DNA of 64,000 bases from Scrofimicrobium sp. R131 (GCF_040256745.1 NZ_CP138335.1:124001-188000), one strand, 5' to 3'; positions 51,534 to 61,792 are shown, counted from the first letter of the stretch. Notes: generated by a model from the sequence alone, not told the origin. Program-made: numbers and translations.

Positions 51534-53940
51534 CCAGAAACTCCAGTAGGGCCAGGGCGCCCGGTTTAGAGAGGGGGTGGTTCCGATTACCGCACTTGGG
51601 TGACTGAATGCAGGCGGGGCAACCGTCCTCACACGGGCAGGCAGACAGGGCTTGCGCGGTCAGGGAAACCCACTGGTGGGCGTGGTGGAATCCGTGCTGG
51701 GCGTATCCGGCTCCCCCGGGGTAGCCGTCGTGCACAAAGACGGTGGGCAGCTCGGTCTGCTGGTGCTCCGGGATCGACAAGCCACCCAGGTCCGACCGGT
51801 CGCACATAGCCAGCAGGGGCAGCAGTCCGATGGCGGCATGCTCGGCTGCGTGGAGGGCGCCGGGCAGGTCCTCGGGGCCGATTCCCGCCTCGCGCAGGGC
51901 CCGCCGGTCCAACGTGTACCAGGTGGCCATGGTGGGAAGGAAACGCTCGGGGAAAGCCAGTTCGTGGTTGGAGATGAACTCCAGCCCGGGCAGGCGCAAC
52001 AGATCGTAGTCGGTGACCCGTTCACCCACATCCACACTGCCGTAGTGCCAGGTGACCAGGCCGTCGGGCGAAGTCCAGGTGTCCTCGGTACTCATGATGG
52101 TGACGGACTTGTGGCTGGCGGTGCGGGTGCGGAACCGGGTGGTCAGTTTCTCGACCACCGCGACTCGCTGAGTTCCGTCAGAGGTGAACGGGGACAGTTC
52201 CAGCACGTGATAGGTGTGCCCCTGGTGGACGTAAATGGCGTCTGGGAACAGTTCCGCATCCGCCCGGTTGCTTGGAACCGTGCCGACCACCCGCCCCGAG
52301 TCGACCTCGACAATCTGTATGTCCGCCCCCTCCCCGCGCAGGCTCGTCAGCGAGTGGGCAGAGTCGGGCAGGGTGGCGTTCCAGACCCAACGGTCTGACC
52401 GGTACCGCAGGTAGTCCTGCTGGCACAGTTGGTTCAGCAGGTCCGCGCTGCTCAGGCCAAAAGCTGGGAGCTCATCCGCGCGCAGGGGCAGTTCGGCGGC
52501 GGCCGCACACAGGTGGGGAGCGATCACCCACGGATTGTGCGTGTCCAGAATGTTTGCTTCCGGTTCGGTCAGGATCTCCTCCGGGTGGTGAACCAGGTAC
52601 TGGTCCAGCGGATTATCCCCCGCAATCAGGATGGAGATGCCGTCGGTCCCAGCCCGTCCGGCCCGGCCCATCTGCTGAAACAGGGAGGCGCGGGAGCCGG
52701 GCCAGCCGGCGGTAATGGTCGCGTCCAGACCGGAAATGTCGATCCCCAGCTCCAGGGCGTTGGTCGTGGCCAGGGAACGCAGTTGCCCGGACCGAAGGGA
52801 GGCCTCCAGTTCGCGCCGTTCCTCCGGCAGGTAGCCACCGCGATAGGCGGCCGCTGCCTGCTGCCCGCTCCAGCCGAGCCAGGATAGCCGATCCTGCACC
52901 TGGGCGGCCACGGTCTCCGCGGCTCCGCGCGAGCGGACAAAAGTTAGGACTCGGGCCCCCTCGGCCACAAACTGTGAGCACAGGGCGGCCGCCTCGGTCG
53001 TGGCCGAAACCCGGATGGTTGGCAGCGTCGGCGCCAGATCGTCCGCCTCCGCCTCGTCCCCGGCCGGGTTGTCTCGCACCCCGGGTTGCCAGAACACCAG
53101 GTGCTTGGCGCCCTGCGGTGACCCGTCCTCCGTGATGGCCACCACCCGCTCGCGTCCACTCATTTGCTGGCCCACCTCCAGCGGATTGGCAATCGTGGCG
53201 GAGAGCATGACGAACTGGGGGTCGGCCCCATAGTGGCGAGCCAGACGCTGTAACCGGCGCAGCACCAGGACAATGTGGGCACCGGTCAGGCCGCGCCAGT
53301 AGTGCATCTCGTCGATGATGATGTAGCGGAGGGAAGAGAGGAACCGGACCCAACGCTGGTGGCCGGGTAGCAGCACGTGGTGCAGGTAGTCCGGATTGGA
53401 CAGGATGATGTCAGCGTGGGCCCGGGCCCAATCTTTCACCTCGCGGGAAGTGTCCCCGTCCGCGGTGCTGAGGCGGACGGGAATCGTCAGGTGGCTGGCC
53501 AACTGGTTCAAATGGGTGAGCTGGTCGGCCGCCAGTGCCTTAGTTGGGGCCAGGTAGAGGGCCGTGGGTTTGTGGCGCAGCTCCGACAGGCGCCAGGCTT
53601 CGGACACGGGCCGGTCGGCGGAGAAATCCGCCAGGGCGGACAGGACCGGAGCCCACGCGGCCAAAGATTTACCCGAGCCGGTGCCGGTGGCCAGGACCAC
53701 GTCCGCTCCGCCGGCCAGAGCGGTGAGCGCCTCGGCTTGGTGAGACCAGACCCGCTCGGCCCCGCCGGCACGGAAGGCCGCCTGGACCTCGGGGTGAATG
53801 GAGCTGGGCCAGGCCTCGGTTTGGGCGGGCCGGGATTCGAGGTGGACCTCGGCCACCAGGTGTCGCTCCTGTTCGGGCCCGGTGCTCGAGTCCAGTTGGC
53901 CCAGCACCTCGCGCAACCGGGGTGAGGCTGGGTTAGCCAT
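51511..53940 (-). CDS. DEAD/DEAH helicase with DUF1998 domain (MrfA/Hrq1-like)
   Basis: Superfamily 2 helicase of 809 residues. Walker [17 protein letters not shown] box [12 protein letters not shown] motif MLSATIANP, and motif [11 protein letters not shown]. The C-terminal DUF1998/MZB region has the four-cysteine cluster [17 protein letters not shown]. Homologues (B. subtilis MrfA, yeast Hrq1) act in DNA-damage repair such as mitomycin lesions. Neighbourhood next to the Tad locus is conserved in actinobacteria. Confidence 0.9.
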   Translation of the reverse strand: MANPASPRLREVLGQLDSSTGPEQERHLVAEVHLESRPAQTEAWPSSIHPEVQAAFRAGGAERVWSHQAEALTALAGGADVVLATGTGSGKSLAAWAPVLSALADFSADRPVSEAWRLSELRHKPTALYLAPTKALAADQLTHLNQLASHLTIPVRLSTADGDTSREVKDWARAHADIILSNPDYLHHVLLPGHQRWVRFLSSLRYIIIDEMHYWRGLTGAHIVLVLRRLQRLARHYGADPQFVMLSATIANPLEVGQQMSGRERVVAITEDGSPQGAKHLVFWQPGVRDNPAGDEAEADDLAPTLPTIRVSATTEAAALCSQFVAEGARVLTFVRSRGAAETVAAQVQDRLSWLGWSGQQAAAAYRGGYLPEERRELEASLRSGQLRSLATTNALELGIDISGLDATITAGWPGSRASLFQQMGRAGRAGTDGISILIAGDNPLDQYLVHHPEEILTEPEANILDTHNPWVIAPHLCAAAAELPLRADELPAFGLSSADLLNQLCQQDYLRYRSDRWVWNATLPDSAHSLTSLRGEGADIQIVEVDSGRVVGTVPSNRADAELFPDAIYVHQGHTYHVLELSPFTSDGTQRVAVVEKLTTRFRTRTASHKSVTIMSTEDTWTSPDGLVTWHYGSVDVGERVTDYDLLRLPGLEFISNHELAFPERFLPTMATWYTLDRRALREAGIGPEDLPGALHAAEHAAIGLLPLLAMCDRSDLGGLSIPEHQQTELPTVFVHDGYPGGAGYAQHGFHHAHQWVSLTAQALSACPCEDGCPACIQSPKCGNRNHPLSKPGALALLEFLVTHSPVG

Positions 53941-54421
53941 GGTGGGGGTGACCCAGGCCGAGCACCCGCTCGGCCACCGAGCGGATGTAGTTCATCGCCC
54001 GCAGCCCCTGGGTGACTCCGGTGTCCAGGTACTCCGACAGCTGACGGTCGGAAAGGCCCATCGAGCAGGGGGCAATCATGTCGGCCACCACCAGGGCGGT
54101 ATGGTCGGGGCTCTCCAGCAGGTACACGGTGGGGAAGTAGCTCTCCCGGTTCCAGTTATCCGCGGCCGCGAACAGGGCGTACTCGGCACTTCGGTACGGG
54201 TGCTCGGAGTCCCACCGGGTCTGAATAGCCAGGATGTCTTTCCCTGGATGCCAGTAGGCCCGCAGCTGGTGGGCGTCCGCCTCGAAGTCGACCCGGTTCG
54301 AGCCGGGGTGGCGCTCGGTCGAATAGCCCAGCTCGTTCAGGGCGTGGACGAGGCGGCGGCACGTCAGCGGGTAGGGGTCGCCCGCTCCTTCAGGGGCCAG
54401 GTGGAGGGGCGCGCTAGACAT
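53933..54421 (-). CDS. YbjN domain protein
   Basis: 162 residues of the YbjN/type III secretion chaperone-like fold: [34 protein letters not shown] and [13 protein letters not shown] are characteristic. It overlaps the helicase start by eight bases and the next YbjN gene by eight bases, so the three are translationally coupled. Function unknown. Confidence 0.8.
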   Translation of the reverse strand: MSSAPLHLAPEGAGDPYPLTCRRLVHALNELGYSTERHPGSNRVDFEADAHQLRAYWHPGKDILAIQTRWDSEHPYRSAEYALFAAADNWNRESYFPTVYLLESPDHTALVVADMIAPCSMGLSDRQLSEYLDTGVTQGLRAMNYIRSVAERVLGLGHPHHG

Positions 54422-54863
54422 CGTCTTCCTCCCAAGTCACCAGCTCGGGAAGGGCCGCCTCGGCGTCCAAAAAGAAGTCGCGCAACGAGGTCAAGCCCAA
54501 ATCGAGGAACTCGTGGAACTGGGCGGAAGTGAGGTCGCCGTCGTACAGCATTGAGCTCTCCGCCATCAGGCCGTAGTGTCCCCGATCCTTCAGCGGCCAC
54601 AGGTAGGCCTTGGGGAAAGCCCGGGTGGCGTTGCAGGTGGCGACCACCTCGCGGAGCCGGTGGAACAGCTCGCTGTCGTGGGCGAAGCCATTCCACTGCC
54701 CCCGCAGCTGCAGGACACAGCCGTTCTCAATCGAAAGTGCGTAGCTGGCGTTGGGGGCCACCACACACCAGCCATCCCCAACTGCGGGAACTACCCGCAG
54801 GTGTTCGCGCTGCAACAGGCGCTGGGCCCGCGGCAGCGAAATGGGATTTGGTAGTGCGGTCAT
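54414..54863 (-). CDS. YbjN domain protein
   Basis: 149 residues, paralogous in layout to the following YbjN gene: LRGQWNGFAHDS, VATCNATRAFPKAYLWPL and SAQFHEFLDLGLTSLRDFF. First gene of a three-gene operon ending with the helicase. A GAAGGAAGG site precedes the ATG. Confidence 0.78.
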   Translation of the reverse strand: MTALPNPISLPRAQRLLQREHLRVVPAVGDGWCVVAPNASYALSIENGCVLQLRGQWNGFAHDSELFHRLREVVATCNATRAFPKAYLWPLKDRGHYGLMAESSMLYDGDLTSAQFHEFLDLGLTSLRDFFLDAEAALPELVTWEEDDV

Positions 54864-55036
54864 AACCTTCCTTCTTGCTCGCTAACCCCAGGGTAGTAGA
54901 GGGGGCATGGCTCTGCGCGTCGATAAAAAATCGGGAAAAATGCTTACTGCTGGTAGCCTCGTGGCTCCGACTGTGCCACGGTTACCAATAGGGGAATGTC
55001 CTGCAATTCAGGGTGTGAAAGAGTGGAGGAGAGGAC

Positions 55037-55906
55037 GTGGGCCAACTGCCACCGGGCTTCCAAGCGGCTGCGCGCCGCCGCCGCTCACTGGTGGTGCTCC
55101 TGTCTGCAATTTCGCTCATCGCGCTTTCTTATTTAGCGCTCTACACGGTGGCGGGCCAAAACATCGACAATCTGACGATGGAGGCGGTGGCGGCTTCTGC
55201 CCGGTGGTTGCACCTGCGCTTGGGGGCGGTCTCGGCCGCCGTTTCGATCCCGGCTCTCGGTGCCATTTCGATTGGGGTGGTGGCGGTGGCGATTGCCCGG
55301 CGCCGGGCCGCCCTGGCGTGGCGTGCGCTCCTGGTGGTGGGAGGGGCCAATGCGACCGCCCAACTGCTGAAGGAGATTTTGCCGCGGCCGGAACTGGGAG
55401 TGGGGATTCAGCTCGAGAACTCCTACCCGTCGGGCCACGTCACCTACGCGGCGGCGATTGCGGTGGCGCTGATCATGGTGGCGCCGAGGGGGTTTCGCTC
55501 ACCGGCGGCGCTGGTCGGATGGTTGTGGACCACGCTGATGGGACTGATGGTGATCTCGCAGGGTTGGCACCGCCTGGCCGACGTGGTGGGGGCCCTGCTG
55601 ATCGTGGCGCTCTGGGGGTTCGCCTCCGCGCCGGCGGAGCTCCGTCCACGGGTCCAACCAGGTTTGACCAGGGCGGGCACCTATCTGGCGGCGGCAACGT
55701 CAGCGATCGGGGTCACCCTCTTCGTCGTCAGTGTGATTATCATCACACCCGAGGTGTTTGCTCCGCTGTCTTACGGAGAAATCGGCGAGATGGTCGAGGT
55801 TGGGACCCGGGAGGGCGTGTTGTTCTCTCTCGCGACCCTGCTCCTGCTCGGCGGTCTGGGCGGGCTGTTATTGAACGGGATCGATCGGCTCTCTGAAGCC
55901 CGTTAG
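55037..55906 (+). CDS. PAP2 family phosphatase
   Basis: 289-residue integral membrane phosphatase. PAP2 motifs: KEILPRPELG, NSYPSGHVTYA and GWHRLADVVGA, on a scaffold of about six helices. Likely substrate is a lipid phosphate such as undecaprenyl pyrophosphate or phosphatidic acid. GTG start behind GGAGAGGAC. Confidence 0.85.
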   Translation: MGQLPPGFQAAARRRRSLVVLLSAISLIALSYLALYTVAGQNIDNLTMEAVAASARWLHLRLGAVSAAVSIPALGAISIGVVAVAIARRRAALAWRALLVVGGANATAQLLKEILPRPELGVGIQLENSYPSGHVTYAAAIAVALIMVAPRGFRSPAALVGWLWTTLMGLMVISQGWHRLADVVGALLIVALWGFASAPAELRPRVQPGLTRAGTYLAAATSAIGVTLFVVSVIIITPEVFAPLSYGEIGEMVEVGTREGVLFSLATLLLLGGLGGLLLNGIDRLSEAR

Positions 55907-55961
55907 TCAGATTCGCCCTCTTTTTCCAACAGTGGGTCCTAGTCGTCAAATCGGCCGACAA

Positions 55962-56009
55962 CCACAAGATACGGTGTGTCGCGCCGGAGCGATACACTAG
56001 ATGTAGGTA
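55962..56009 (+). promoter_or_regulatory. Two NrdR-type boxes before nrdD
   Basis: CCACAAGATACGGTGT at 55962-55977 and ACACTAGATGTAGGTA at 55994-56009, each about 11 of 16 matches to the NrdR box consensus and starting 32 bases apart, the three-helical-turn spacing usual for NrdR. They lie about 90 bases before the start codon. Confidence 0.65.
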
Positions 56010-56100
56010 TTGTGGTCCAAGGTCGTCCACGAGGCCGACCCCAAAAAACTGACTTGATAACAGCCACTACACAGGAAACCGCACCGCGAAGGAGCACTCA

Positions 56101-57936
56101 ATGAGCCGCTACGATGTTGACGCCATCGGGACCATCGATGAGTATTTGGAGCGCGCCGACTGGCGTGTCAACGCGAATGCTAACCAGGGCTATTCCCTGG
56201 GTGGCATGATCCTCAATTCAGCCGGCAAGATCATTGCCAACTACTGGCTGGAGAAGGTTTACTCTCCCCGCGCTGCGGCGGCGCACCGACGCGGAGACCT
56301 CCACATTCACGACTTGGACATGTTCTCCGGCTACTGTGCTGGCTGGTCACTCAAGCGCCTCCTGGAAGAGGGCTTCTCCGGGGTTCCGGGGGCCATCGCC
56401 TCCACCCCGCCCAAGCACTTCTCTTCCGCGGCGGGACAGGTTGTCAACTTCCTGGGCACGCTGCAGAACGAGTGGGCCGGGGCGCAGGCGTTCTCCAGCT
56501 TCGACACCTACATGGCGCCCTTCATCCGCCTGGACAACATGGAGTACGACCAGCTCAAGCAGCAGATGCAGGAGCTGATCTTCAACCTGAACGTTCCCAG
56601 CCGGTGGGGCAGCCAGTGTCCGTTCACCAACCTGACTTTCGACTGGACCTGCCCGGACGACCTGAAGGATGAGCACCCGGTAATCGGGGGCGAGGTCTGC
56701 GACTTCACCTACGGCGACCTGCAGGAAGAAATGGACCTGATCAACCGGGCCTTCATCGAGGTGATGAGCGGGGGAGACTCCAACGGGCGCGTCTTCACCT
56801 TCCCGATCCCGACCTACAACATCACCCCTGACTTCGAGTGGGACACCCCGAACGTGAACGCGCTGTTCGAGATGACGGCCAAGTACGGTCTGCCCTACTT
56901 CCAGAACTTCGTGAACTCCGATCTGAATCCCGGTGACATTCGGTCCATGTGCTGCCGCCTCCAGCTCGACCTGCGCGAACTGCTCAAGCGCGGTAACGGC
57001 CTGTTTGGCTCGGCGGAACTGACCGGTTCGGTCGGCGTGGTGACCGTCAACATGGCCCGCCTGGGGTACCGCTTCAAGAACGACATGCGGGGCCTGCTCG
57101 ACGAGCTGGATCACCTGATCGACCTGGCTTCGGGCACGCTGGAAGCCAAGCGGGTTGTGGTGCAGCAAAACATCGACAACGGACTTTTCCCCTTCACCAA
57201 GCGTTACCTGGGCACCCTCGACAACCATTTCTCCACCATCGGGGTGAACGGGATGAACGAGATGGTCCGCAACTTCACCGACGACAAGCACGACCTGACC
57301 GACGAGTTCGGCCAGGAAATGTCGATCGCCATTCTGGATCACGTGCGCGAGCGGATGGTTGAGCTGCAGGAGAGCACCGGCCACCTGTACAACCTGGAGG
57401 CGACCCCTGCCGAGGGCACCACCTACCGGTTCGCCAAGGAAGACCGGAAGCACTACCCGGGCATTCTGCAGGCCGGCACCGACGAGCAGCCCTACTACAC
57501 CAACTCCTCGCAACTGCCGGTGGGTTACACCGACGATCCGTTCCAGGCGTTGGAAGAGCAGGAAGTCCTCCAGTCCAAGTACACGGGCGGCACCGTCCTG
57601 CACCTGTACATGGGTGAGCGGATCTCGAACGGTGAAGCCTGCAAGCAGATGGTCAAGCGTTCGCTGACCGCCTTCAAGCTGCCCTACATTACGATCACGC
57701 CGACCTTCTCGATCTGCCCGGTGCACGGCTACCTGAACGGCGAACACTTCCTGTGCCCGGAGTGCTCCGAGCCGCAGGAATGCGAAGTGTGGACCCGCGT
57801 GATGGGGTACTTCCGCCCGGTCCAGTCCTTCAACATTGGCAAGAAGGGTGAGTACAACGAGCGGACCATGTTCACCGAGTCGGCTGCCAACGAGCACGGC
57901 GAACTGGTCTCTACCCTCACGCCGGCCAGCAAATGA
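56101..57936 (+). CDS. nrdD: Anaerobic ribonucleoside-triphosphate reductase
   Basis: Class III glycyl-radical reductase, 611 residues. It has GDLHIHDLDMF, active-site region RSMCCRLQLDL, the four-cysteine zinc site CPVHG...CPECSEPQEC, and the glycyl radical site RVMGYFRP with Gly569. The chain begins directly at the catalytic core (DEYLERADWRVNANAN), so the usual N-terminal ATP-cone is absent. ATG after GAAGGAG. Forms an operon with nrdG. Confidence 0.95.
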   Translation: MSRYDVDAIGTIDEYLERADWRVNANANQGYSLGGMILNSAGKIIANYWLEKVYSPRAAAAHRRGDLHIHDLDMFSGYCAGWSLKRLLEEGFSGVPGAIASTPPKHFSSAAGQVVNFLGTLQNEWAGAQAFSSFDTYMAPFIRLDNMEYDQLKQQMQELIFNLNVPSRWGSQCPFTNLTFDWTCPDDLKDEHPVIGGEVCDFTYGDLQEEMDLINRAFIEVMSGGDSNGRVFTFPIPTYNITPDFEWDTPNVNALFEMTAKYGLPYFQNFVNSDLNPGDIRSMCCRLQLDLRELLKRGNGLFGSAELTGSVGVVTVNMARLGYRFKNDMRGLLDELDHLIDLASGTLEAKRVVVQQNIDNGLFPFTKRYLGTLDNHFSTIGVNGMNEMVRNFTDDKHDLTDEFGQEMSIAILDHVRERMVELQESTGHLYNLEATPAEGTTYRFAKEDRKHYPGILQAGTDEQPYYTNSSQLPVGYTDDPFQALEEQEVLQSKYTGGTVLHLYMGERISNGEACKQMVKRSLTAFKLPYITITPTFSICPVHGYLNGEHFLCPECSEPQECEVWTRVMGYFRPVQSFNIGKKGEYNERTMFTESAANEHGELVSTLTPASK

Positions 57937-58631
57937 CCGACATCGCCATTGCCGGTCTCCAGCCCCTGTCCACGGTGGACTGGCCCGGCAAGCTAGCGGC
58001 AGTCCTGTTTCTGCAGGGCTGCCCCTGGTCCTGCCCCTACTGCCACAACTACCAGATCCTGGATCCGGCCACGCCGGGGGCGGTGCCCTGGGAGGAGGTC
58101 CAACGCCTGCTGGCTAAGCGGCAGGGCCTCCTCGACGGGGTGGTGTTTTCCGGGGGCGAGGCGACCCGGCAGCGGGCAGTGGTCGAGGCGGCCGCGGAGG
58201 TGAAGGAGATGGGTTTCCAGGTCGGGTTACACACGGCCGGGGCCTACCCCAGCACTTTCGCCCGCCTCCTCGACCAGAACCTGGTCGACTGGGTGGGACT
58301 GGACATCAAGGCCCTGCCCGGCGACTACCAGGGTGTGGCCGGTCCGGCGGTGTCCGCTGACAAAGCCCAACAGTCATTGGAACTGCTGTTGAAATCCGGG
58401 GTGGACTACGAAGTTCGGTTCACCCTCTGGCAGGGGGGACTGGACTACGCGGAGAAGGTGGCGGCCTGGTGCCAATCCCAGGGGGTGGAGAACTTTGTCC
58501 TCCAACGCCTCCAGACCCAGCATCTGCCGCCGAATTACAATCCGGGTCCGGAGGTGACCAACTGGGGTCAGGCCCAGGCAGAGGAAATGCTCAAACAGTA
58601 CGAGTTCCCTCAGTCCCTGGTGCGGGTTTAG
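57933..58631 (+). CDS. nrdG: Anaerobic RNR activating protein
   Basis: Radical SAM activase of 232 residues that installs the glycyl radical on NrdD. The cluster motif is CPWSCPYCHNY (Cx3Cx2C), followed by VFSGGEAT and GLDIKALPGDY. ATG overlaps the nrdD stop (ATGA). Longer than the E. coli type, as in many actinobacteria. Confidence 0.93.
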   Translation: MTDIAIAGLQPLSTVDWPGKLAAVLFLQGCPWSCPYCHNYQILDPATPGAVPWEEVQRLLAKRQGLLDGVVFSGGEATRQRAVVEAAAEVKEMGFQVGLHTAGAYPSTFARLLDQNLVDWVGLDIKALPGDYQGVAGPAVSADKAQQSLELLLKSGVDYEVRFTLWQGGLDYAEKVAAWCQSQGVENFVLQRLQTQHLPPNYNPGPEVTNWGQAQAEEMLKQYEFPQSLVRV

Positions 58632-58650
58632 CTCCGGGTCAGAAACACTA

Positions 58651-58689
58651 GCGGCGGCGAAGTCGGTTTGGACCGACCTCGCCGCCGCC
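58651..58689 (+). terminator. Terminator of nrdDG
   Basis: Near-perfect hairpin GCGGCGGCGA-a-GTCGGT-ttgg-ACCGAC-c-TCGCCGCCGC, then CTGTTTG. Follows nrdG by about 20 bases. Confidence 0.8.
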
Positions 58690-58713
58690 TGTTTGTGCGA
58701 CTAGGATGTTGGC

Positions 58714-59445
58714 ATGAAGCCGTTCCTACTGGTCTCCACCCGACCCGAAGAAGAAGCCCTCGTCTCCGAATACCAGGCGTACCTGCAGTCCACCGGACTC
58801 TCGGAGGATCGCCTGGAGCTGGCTGAGTTTGACCTCGTGGGTCTGCCCCCGGTTGAACTGGGGGACTACCAGGGCGTGTTCGTGGCCGGCTCGCCCTATG
58901 GAAACATCACCGCCGGGACCGCCACCTCGAAAACCCAACGATGGGTGGCCGAGGAGTTGCGCGAGTTTTTCCGCCAGGTGTTGGCCGCTGAGATTCCCTG
59001 CCTCGCCACCGGCACCGCCATGTCGCTGCTAACCGAGCTGCTGGGCGGCAAAGTGGCTGATGAGCACATGGAGCTGTCGGAGGTAACCTGGGTAACCCAG
59101 ACTCGCGAAGGGATGGAGGACCCGCTGCTGGCGGGCGTCGCCGAAGATTTCCTGGCCTACGTCAGCCACACCGAGGCGGCACGTGAGCTGCCGGCCGGGG
59201 CGGTGCGCCTGGCATGGTCCCCGAACTGTCCGGTGCAGATGTTCCGCCACGGCCAGCACATTTACGCCACGCAGTTCTCTCCCGAGTTGGACGGAGAGGC
59301 GATTCAGCGCAAAACCGAAATGTACGCGGATGCGGGCGATTTCCGGGTCGGTGACCTGGACATGCTGGTTGGAACCGGACGGCACCGAACCGGCGGGCAG
59401 CAGAGCGCCCTGATCCTGCGTAACTTCGTCAAACAGTTCAGCTAG
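58714..59445 (+). CDS. Class I glutamine amidotransferase-like protein, catalytic residues lost
   Basis: 243 residues with the class I GATase fold (FVAGSPYGNI, LLGGKVADEHMELSEVTW, CPVQMFRHG). The nucleophile elbow normally GxCxGxG reads LATGTAMS, with Gly100 in place of Cys, and the catalytic His of QFHPE is Ser189 (ATQFSPE). It should not hydrolyse glutamine. Single gene between two terminator-like hairpins. Could be a regulatory or binding protein. Confidence 0.82.
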   Translation: MKPFLLVSTRPEEEALVSEYQAYLQSTGLSEDRLELAEFDLVGLPPVELGDYQGVFVAGSPYGNITAGTATSKTQRWVAEELREFFRQVLAAEIPCLATGTAMSLLTELLGGKVADEHMELSEVTWVTQTREGMEDPLLAGVAEDFLAYVSHTEAARELPAGAVRLAWSPNCPVQMFRHGQHIYATQFSPELDGEAIQRKTEMYADAGDFRVGDLDMLVGTGRHRTGGQQSALILRNFVKQFS

Positions 59446-59673
59446 CCGGTCCCAATTGCCACTCGAATGCGGGGGAACAAATGGTGACCCACCGCGCACT
59501 TCGGGCTGGAGGAAATAGACATTCTGATTTTGCGCCTTTTTGCCGGTCGGGCGCAAACGAATCCCACCGTTAGGGGCCGAAGGCTGGTCCGCGGACCGGC
59601 TGAGTTACGCTTGAATCCCGAACGTTGACCTGGCGGAGGCGCACCCTTACCGCCCCAACTGATCGGGAGTCCC
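59446..59673 (+). promoter_or_regulatory. Leader region of uracil permease
   Basis: 228 bases without a gene. Holds a TTGCGCC-N13-GGCGCAA stem (59530-59556) and a 12-base palindrome GGTCCGCGGACC (59587-59598) before a GGGAG ribosome-binding site. No known riboswitch recognised. Confidence 0.4.
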
Positions 59674-61080
59674 ATGCAATCACCCTTGTCCTCCATCCTG
59701 CGCTGGAAAGTGCACGGCACCGGCACCAGCATCGCCCCCGGCGAGGTGGTCCTACCGCGCGAGCGCCTCTCCTGGCCCCGCACCGTCGGGATCGGCGCGC
59801 AGCACGTGGTCGCCATGTTTGGCGCCACCTTCCTGGTGCCACTGCTCACCGGCTTCCCGCCCAACACCACGCTGTTCTTCACCGCGATCGGTACCATCCT
59901 CTTCTTCCTGATCACGGCCGGCCGCCTCCCGTCCTACCTGGGTTCGTCCTTCGCTCTGATTGCCCCGATCCTGGCGGTCAGCCAAACCCTGGGGGCCAGC
60001 TACGCACTCGGTGGAATCATTGCGACCGGTGCCACCCTGGCGCTGGTGGGAATCATCGTGCACTTCGCCGGGATCAAATGGATCGACCTGGTGATGCCGC
60101 CGATCGTCACCGGTGCCATTGTGGCCCTGATCGGTTTCAACCTGGCCCCGGCCGCCTGGAACTGGGTGAAGGAGGGGGCCGTCACCGCCCTCATCACCAT
60201 CGTCGCCATCCTGCTGATCACCGTCCTGTTCAAGGGGATTATCGGGCGCCTGTCGATCCTGTTCGGGGTCTTGATTGGCTACGTGGCGGCGGTTATCCAG
60301 CACGAGGTGGACTTCACCGCGGTCCAGCAGGCCGCCTGGTTCGGGTTCCCTGAGTTCCACTCGCCCCAGTTCTCCGCCTCCACCCTGGGTTTGTTCATTC
60401 CGGTGGTGCTGGTGCTGGTGGCCGAAAACGTGGGTCACGTGAAGTCGGTGTCGGCCATGACCGGCGAAAACCTGGACGACCTGACCGGTCGAGCCCTCTT
60501 TGCCGACGGCATCTCGACCATGCTGGCCGGTTCGGGCGGCGGCTCGGGCACCACCACCTATGCCGAGAACATCGGGGTGATGGCCGCAACCCGCGTCTAC
60601 TCCTCGGCCGCCTACGTGGTTGCCGCTGGCTTTGCCTTCCTGCTGTCGATGATGCCCAAGTTCGGGGCCCTGATTGCCACCATCCCGGCCGGGGTGCTGG
60701 GCGGGGCAGCCACGGTCCTCTACGGGATGATCGGCATGCTGGGCGTTCGAATCTGGGTCCAGAACCGGGTGGACTTCTCGGATCCGGTGAACCTGAATAC
60801 TGCCGCCGTGGCCATGATCGTGGCCATCGCGGACTACACCTGGGCCCCCGGTGGGATGGTCTTCGGGGGGATCGCGCTCGGCTCGGGGGCGGCCATCATC
60901 GTCTACCACTCAATGCGGGGAATCGCGCGGTGGCGCGGAACGAACCTGGAGGCGGCCACTCCCGCCTCGGCTCCTTCCGGCACCGAGCTGGACTCTGAGG
61001 CCTACGCGCGCAGGCACCGGGTCAGCGACGGGGTCGACGGCGTGTTGCCCGTCGAAGACGCACGCGAAACCAACGATTAA
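59674..61080 (+). CDS. uraA: Uracil/xanthine permease (NCS2)
   Basis: Nucleobase:cation symporter of 468 residues with about 14 hydrophobic segments. NCS2 signatures are VAENVGHVKSV and GGSGTTTYAENIGVMAATRVYS. These residues resemble UraA/RutG more than xanthine permeases, so uracil is the likely substrate. Acidic hydrophilic C-terminus. ATG behind GGGAG. Confidence 0.9.
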   Translation: MQSPLSSILRWKVHGTGTSIAPGEVVLPRERLSWPRTVGIGAQHVVAMFGATFLVPLLTGFPPNTTLFFTAIGTILFFLITAGRLPSYLGSSFALIAPILAVSQTLGASYALGGIIATGATLALVGIIVHFAGIKWIDLVMPPIVTGAIVALIGFNLAPAAWNWVKEGAVTALITIVAILLITVLFKGIIGRLSILFGVLIGYVAAVIQHEVDFTAVQQAAWFGFPEFHSPQFSASTLGLFIPVVLVLVAENVGHVKSVSAMTGENLDDLTGRALFADGISTMLAGSGGGSGTTTYAENIGVMAATRVYSSAAYVVAAGFAFLLSMMPKFGALIATIPAGVLGGAATVLYGMIGMLGVRIWVQNRVDFSDPVNLNTAAVAMIVAIADYTWAPGGMVFGGIALGSGAAIIVYHSMRGIARWRGTNLEAATPASAPSGTELDSEAYARRHRVSDGVDGVLPVEDARETND

Positions 61081-61094
61081 AGGTGCAGTGACGC

Positions 61095-61125
61095 AACCGG
61101 CCCCCCGGGTGGGGGCCGGTTTTGC
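61095..61125 (+). terminator. Rho-independent terminator of uracil permease
   Basis: AACCGGCCCCC / GGGGGCCGGTT stem with a short loop, followed by TTTGC. Fifteen bases after the stop codon. Confidence 0.88.
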
Positions 61126-61147
61126 CTGTTCCAGATAGGATTGACCC

Positions 61148-61792
61148 ATGCCCGACTCCCCAAGTTCCAGTGCCAACCAGGGTGGGATGTCAACCGCTCA
61201 GCCGGAGATGTCTGACCGGATCTGGACGCTGCCCAACCTGATTTCCATTAGCCGCCTCCTGCTCCTGCTGCCCCTGACCGTCTGGTTCCTGGTGCAACAG
61301 AACTACGTAGGTGCGCTCTGGTCGCTGGTGGCGCTGGGGATCACCGACTGGCTGGACGGGTTCCTGGCCCGGCGGCTAAACCTGGTGACCCGGTTCGGGA
61401 AGAATCTGGACCCGCTCGCGGATCGGCTCTCCGTGCTGGCCGTGGTGTGGGCGCTGATTGTCGACGGGATCCTGCCGTGGCCCTACATTGTGGTGATCGC
61501 CGGGATCGACGTCACCGTTGGTCTGCTGGGCCTAGCCTGGTTTGGGGGTCCGCCGGACATTCCGGTCTCCCGGGTTGGGAAGGCGCGCACTGCCGGGATT
61601 CTGGTCAGTTTGCCGCTGCTGATCCTGGAGGCGGCCACCGGGATCGAATGGATTGGCGTCGTGGGCCTGGTGATTTTGACCTTCAGCGTGATCGGACACG
61701 TCTGGGCGGGGCTCGGCTACCTGCGGATTATGCACGCTTTGCATCGGACCCGGCTGGCCGAGGTGGCCGCCGCGAAAGAGACTCAACAGTAG
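61148..61792 (+). CDS. CDP-alcohol phosphatidyltransferase
   Basis: 214-residue integral membrane enzyme of phospholipid synthesis. The full motif D-x2-DG-x2-AR-x8-G-x3-D-x3-D is present as DWLDGFLARR and RFGKNLDPLADR. About five membrane helices. PgsA or cardiolipin-synthase activity both possible. ATG at 61148; 61187 is an alternative start. Confidence 0.85.
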   Translation: MPDSPSSSANQGGMSTAQPEMSDRIWTLPNLISISRLLLLLPLTVWFLVQQNYVGALWSLVALGITDWLDGFLARRLNLVTRFGKNLDPLADRLSVLAVVWALIVDGILPWPYIVVIAGIDVTVGLLGLAWFGGPPDIPVSRVGKARTAGILVSLPLLILEAATGIEWIGVVGLVILTFSVIGHVWAGLGYLRIMHALHRTRLAEVAAAKETQQ

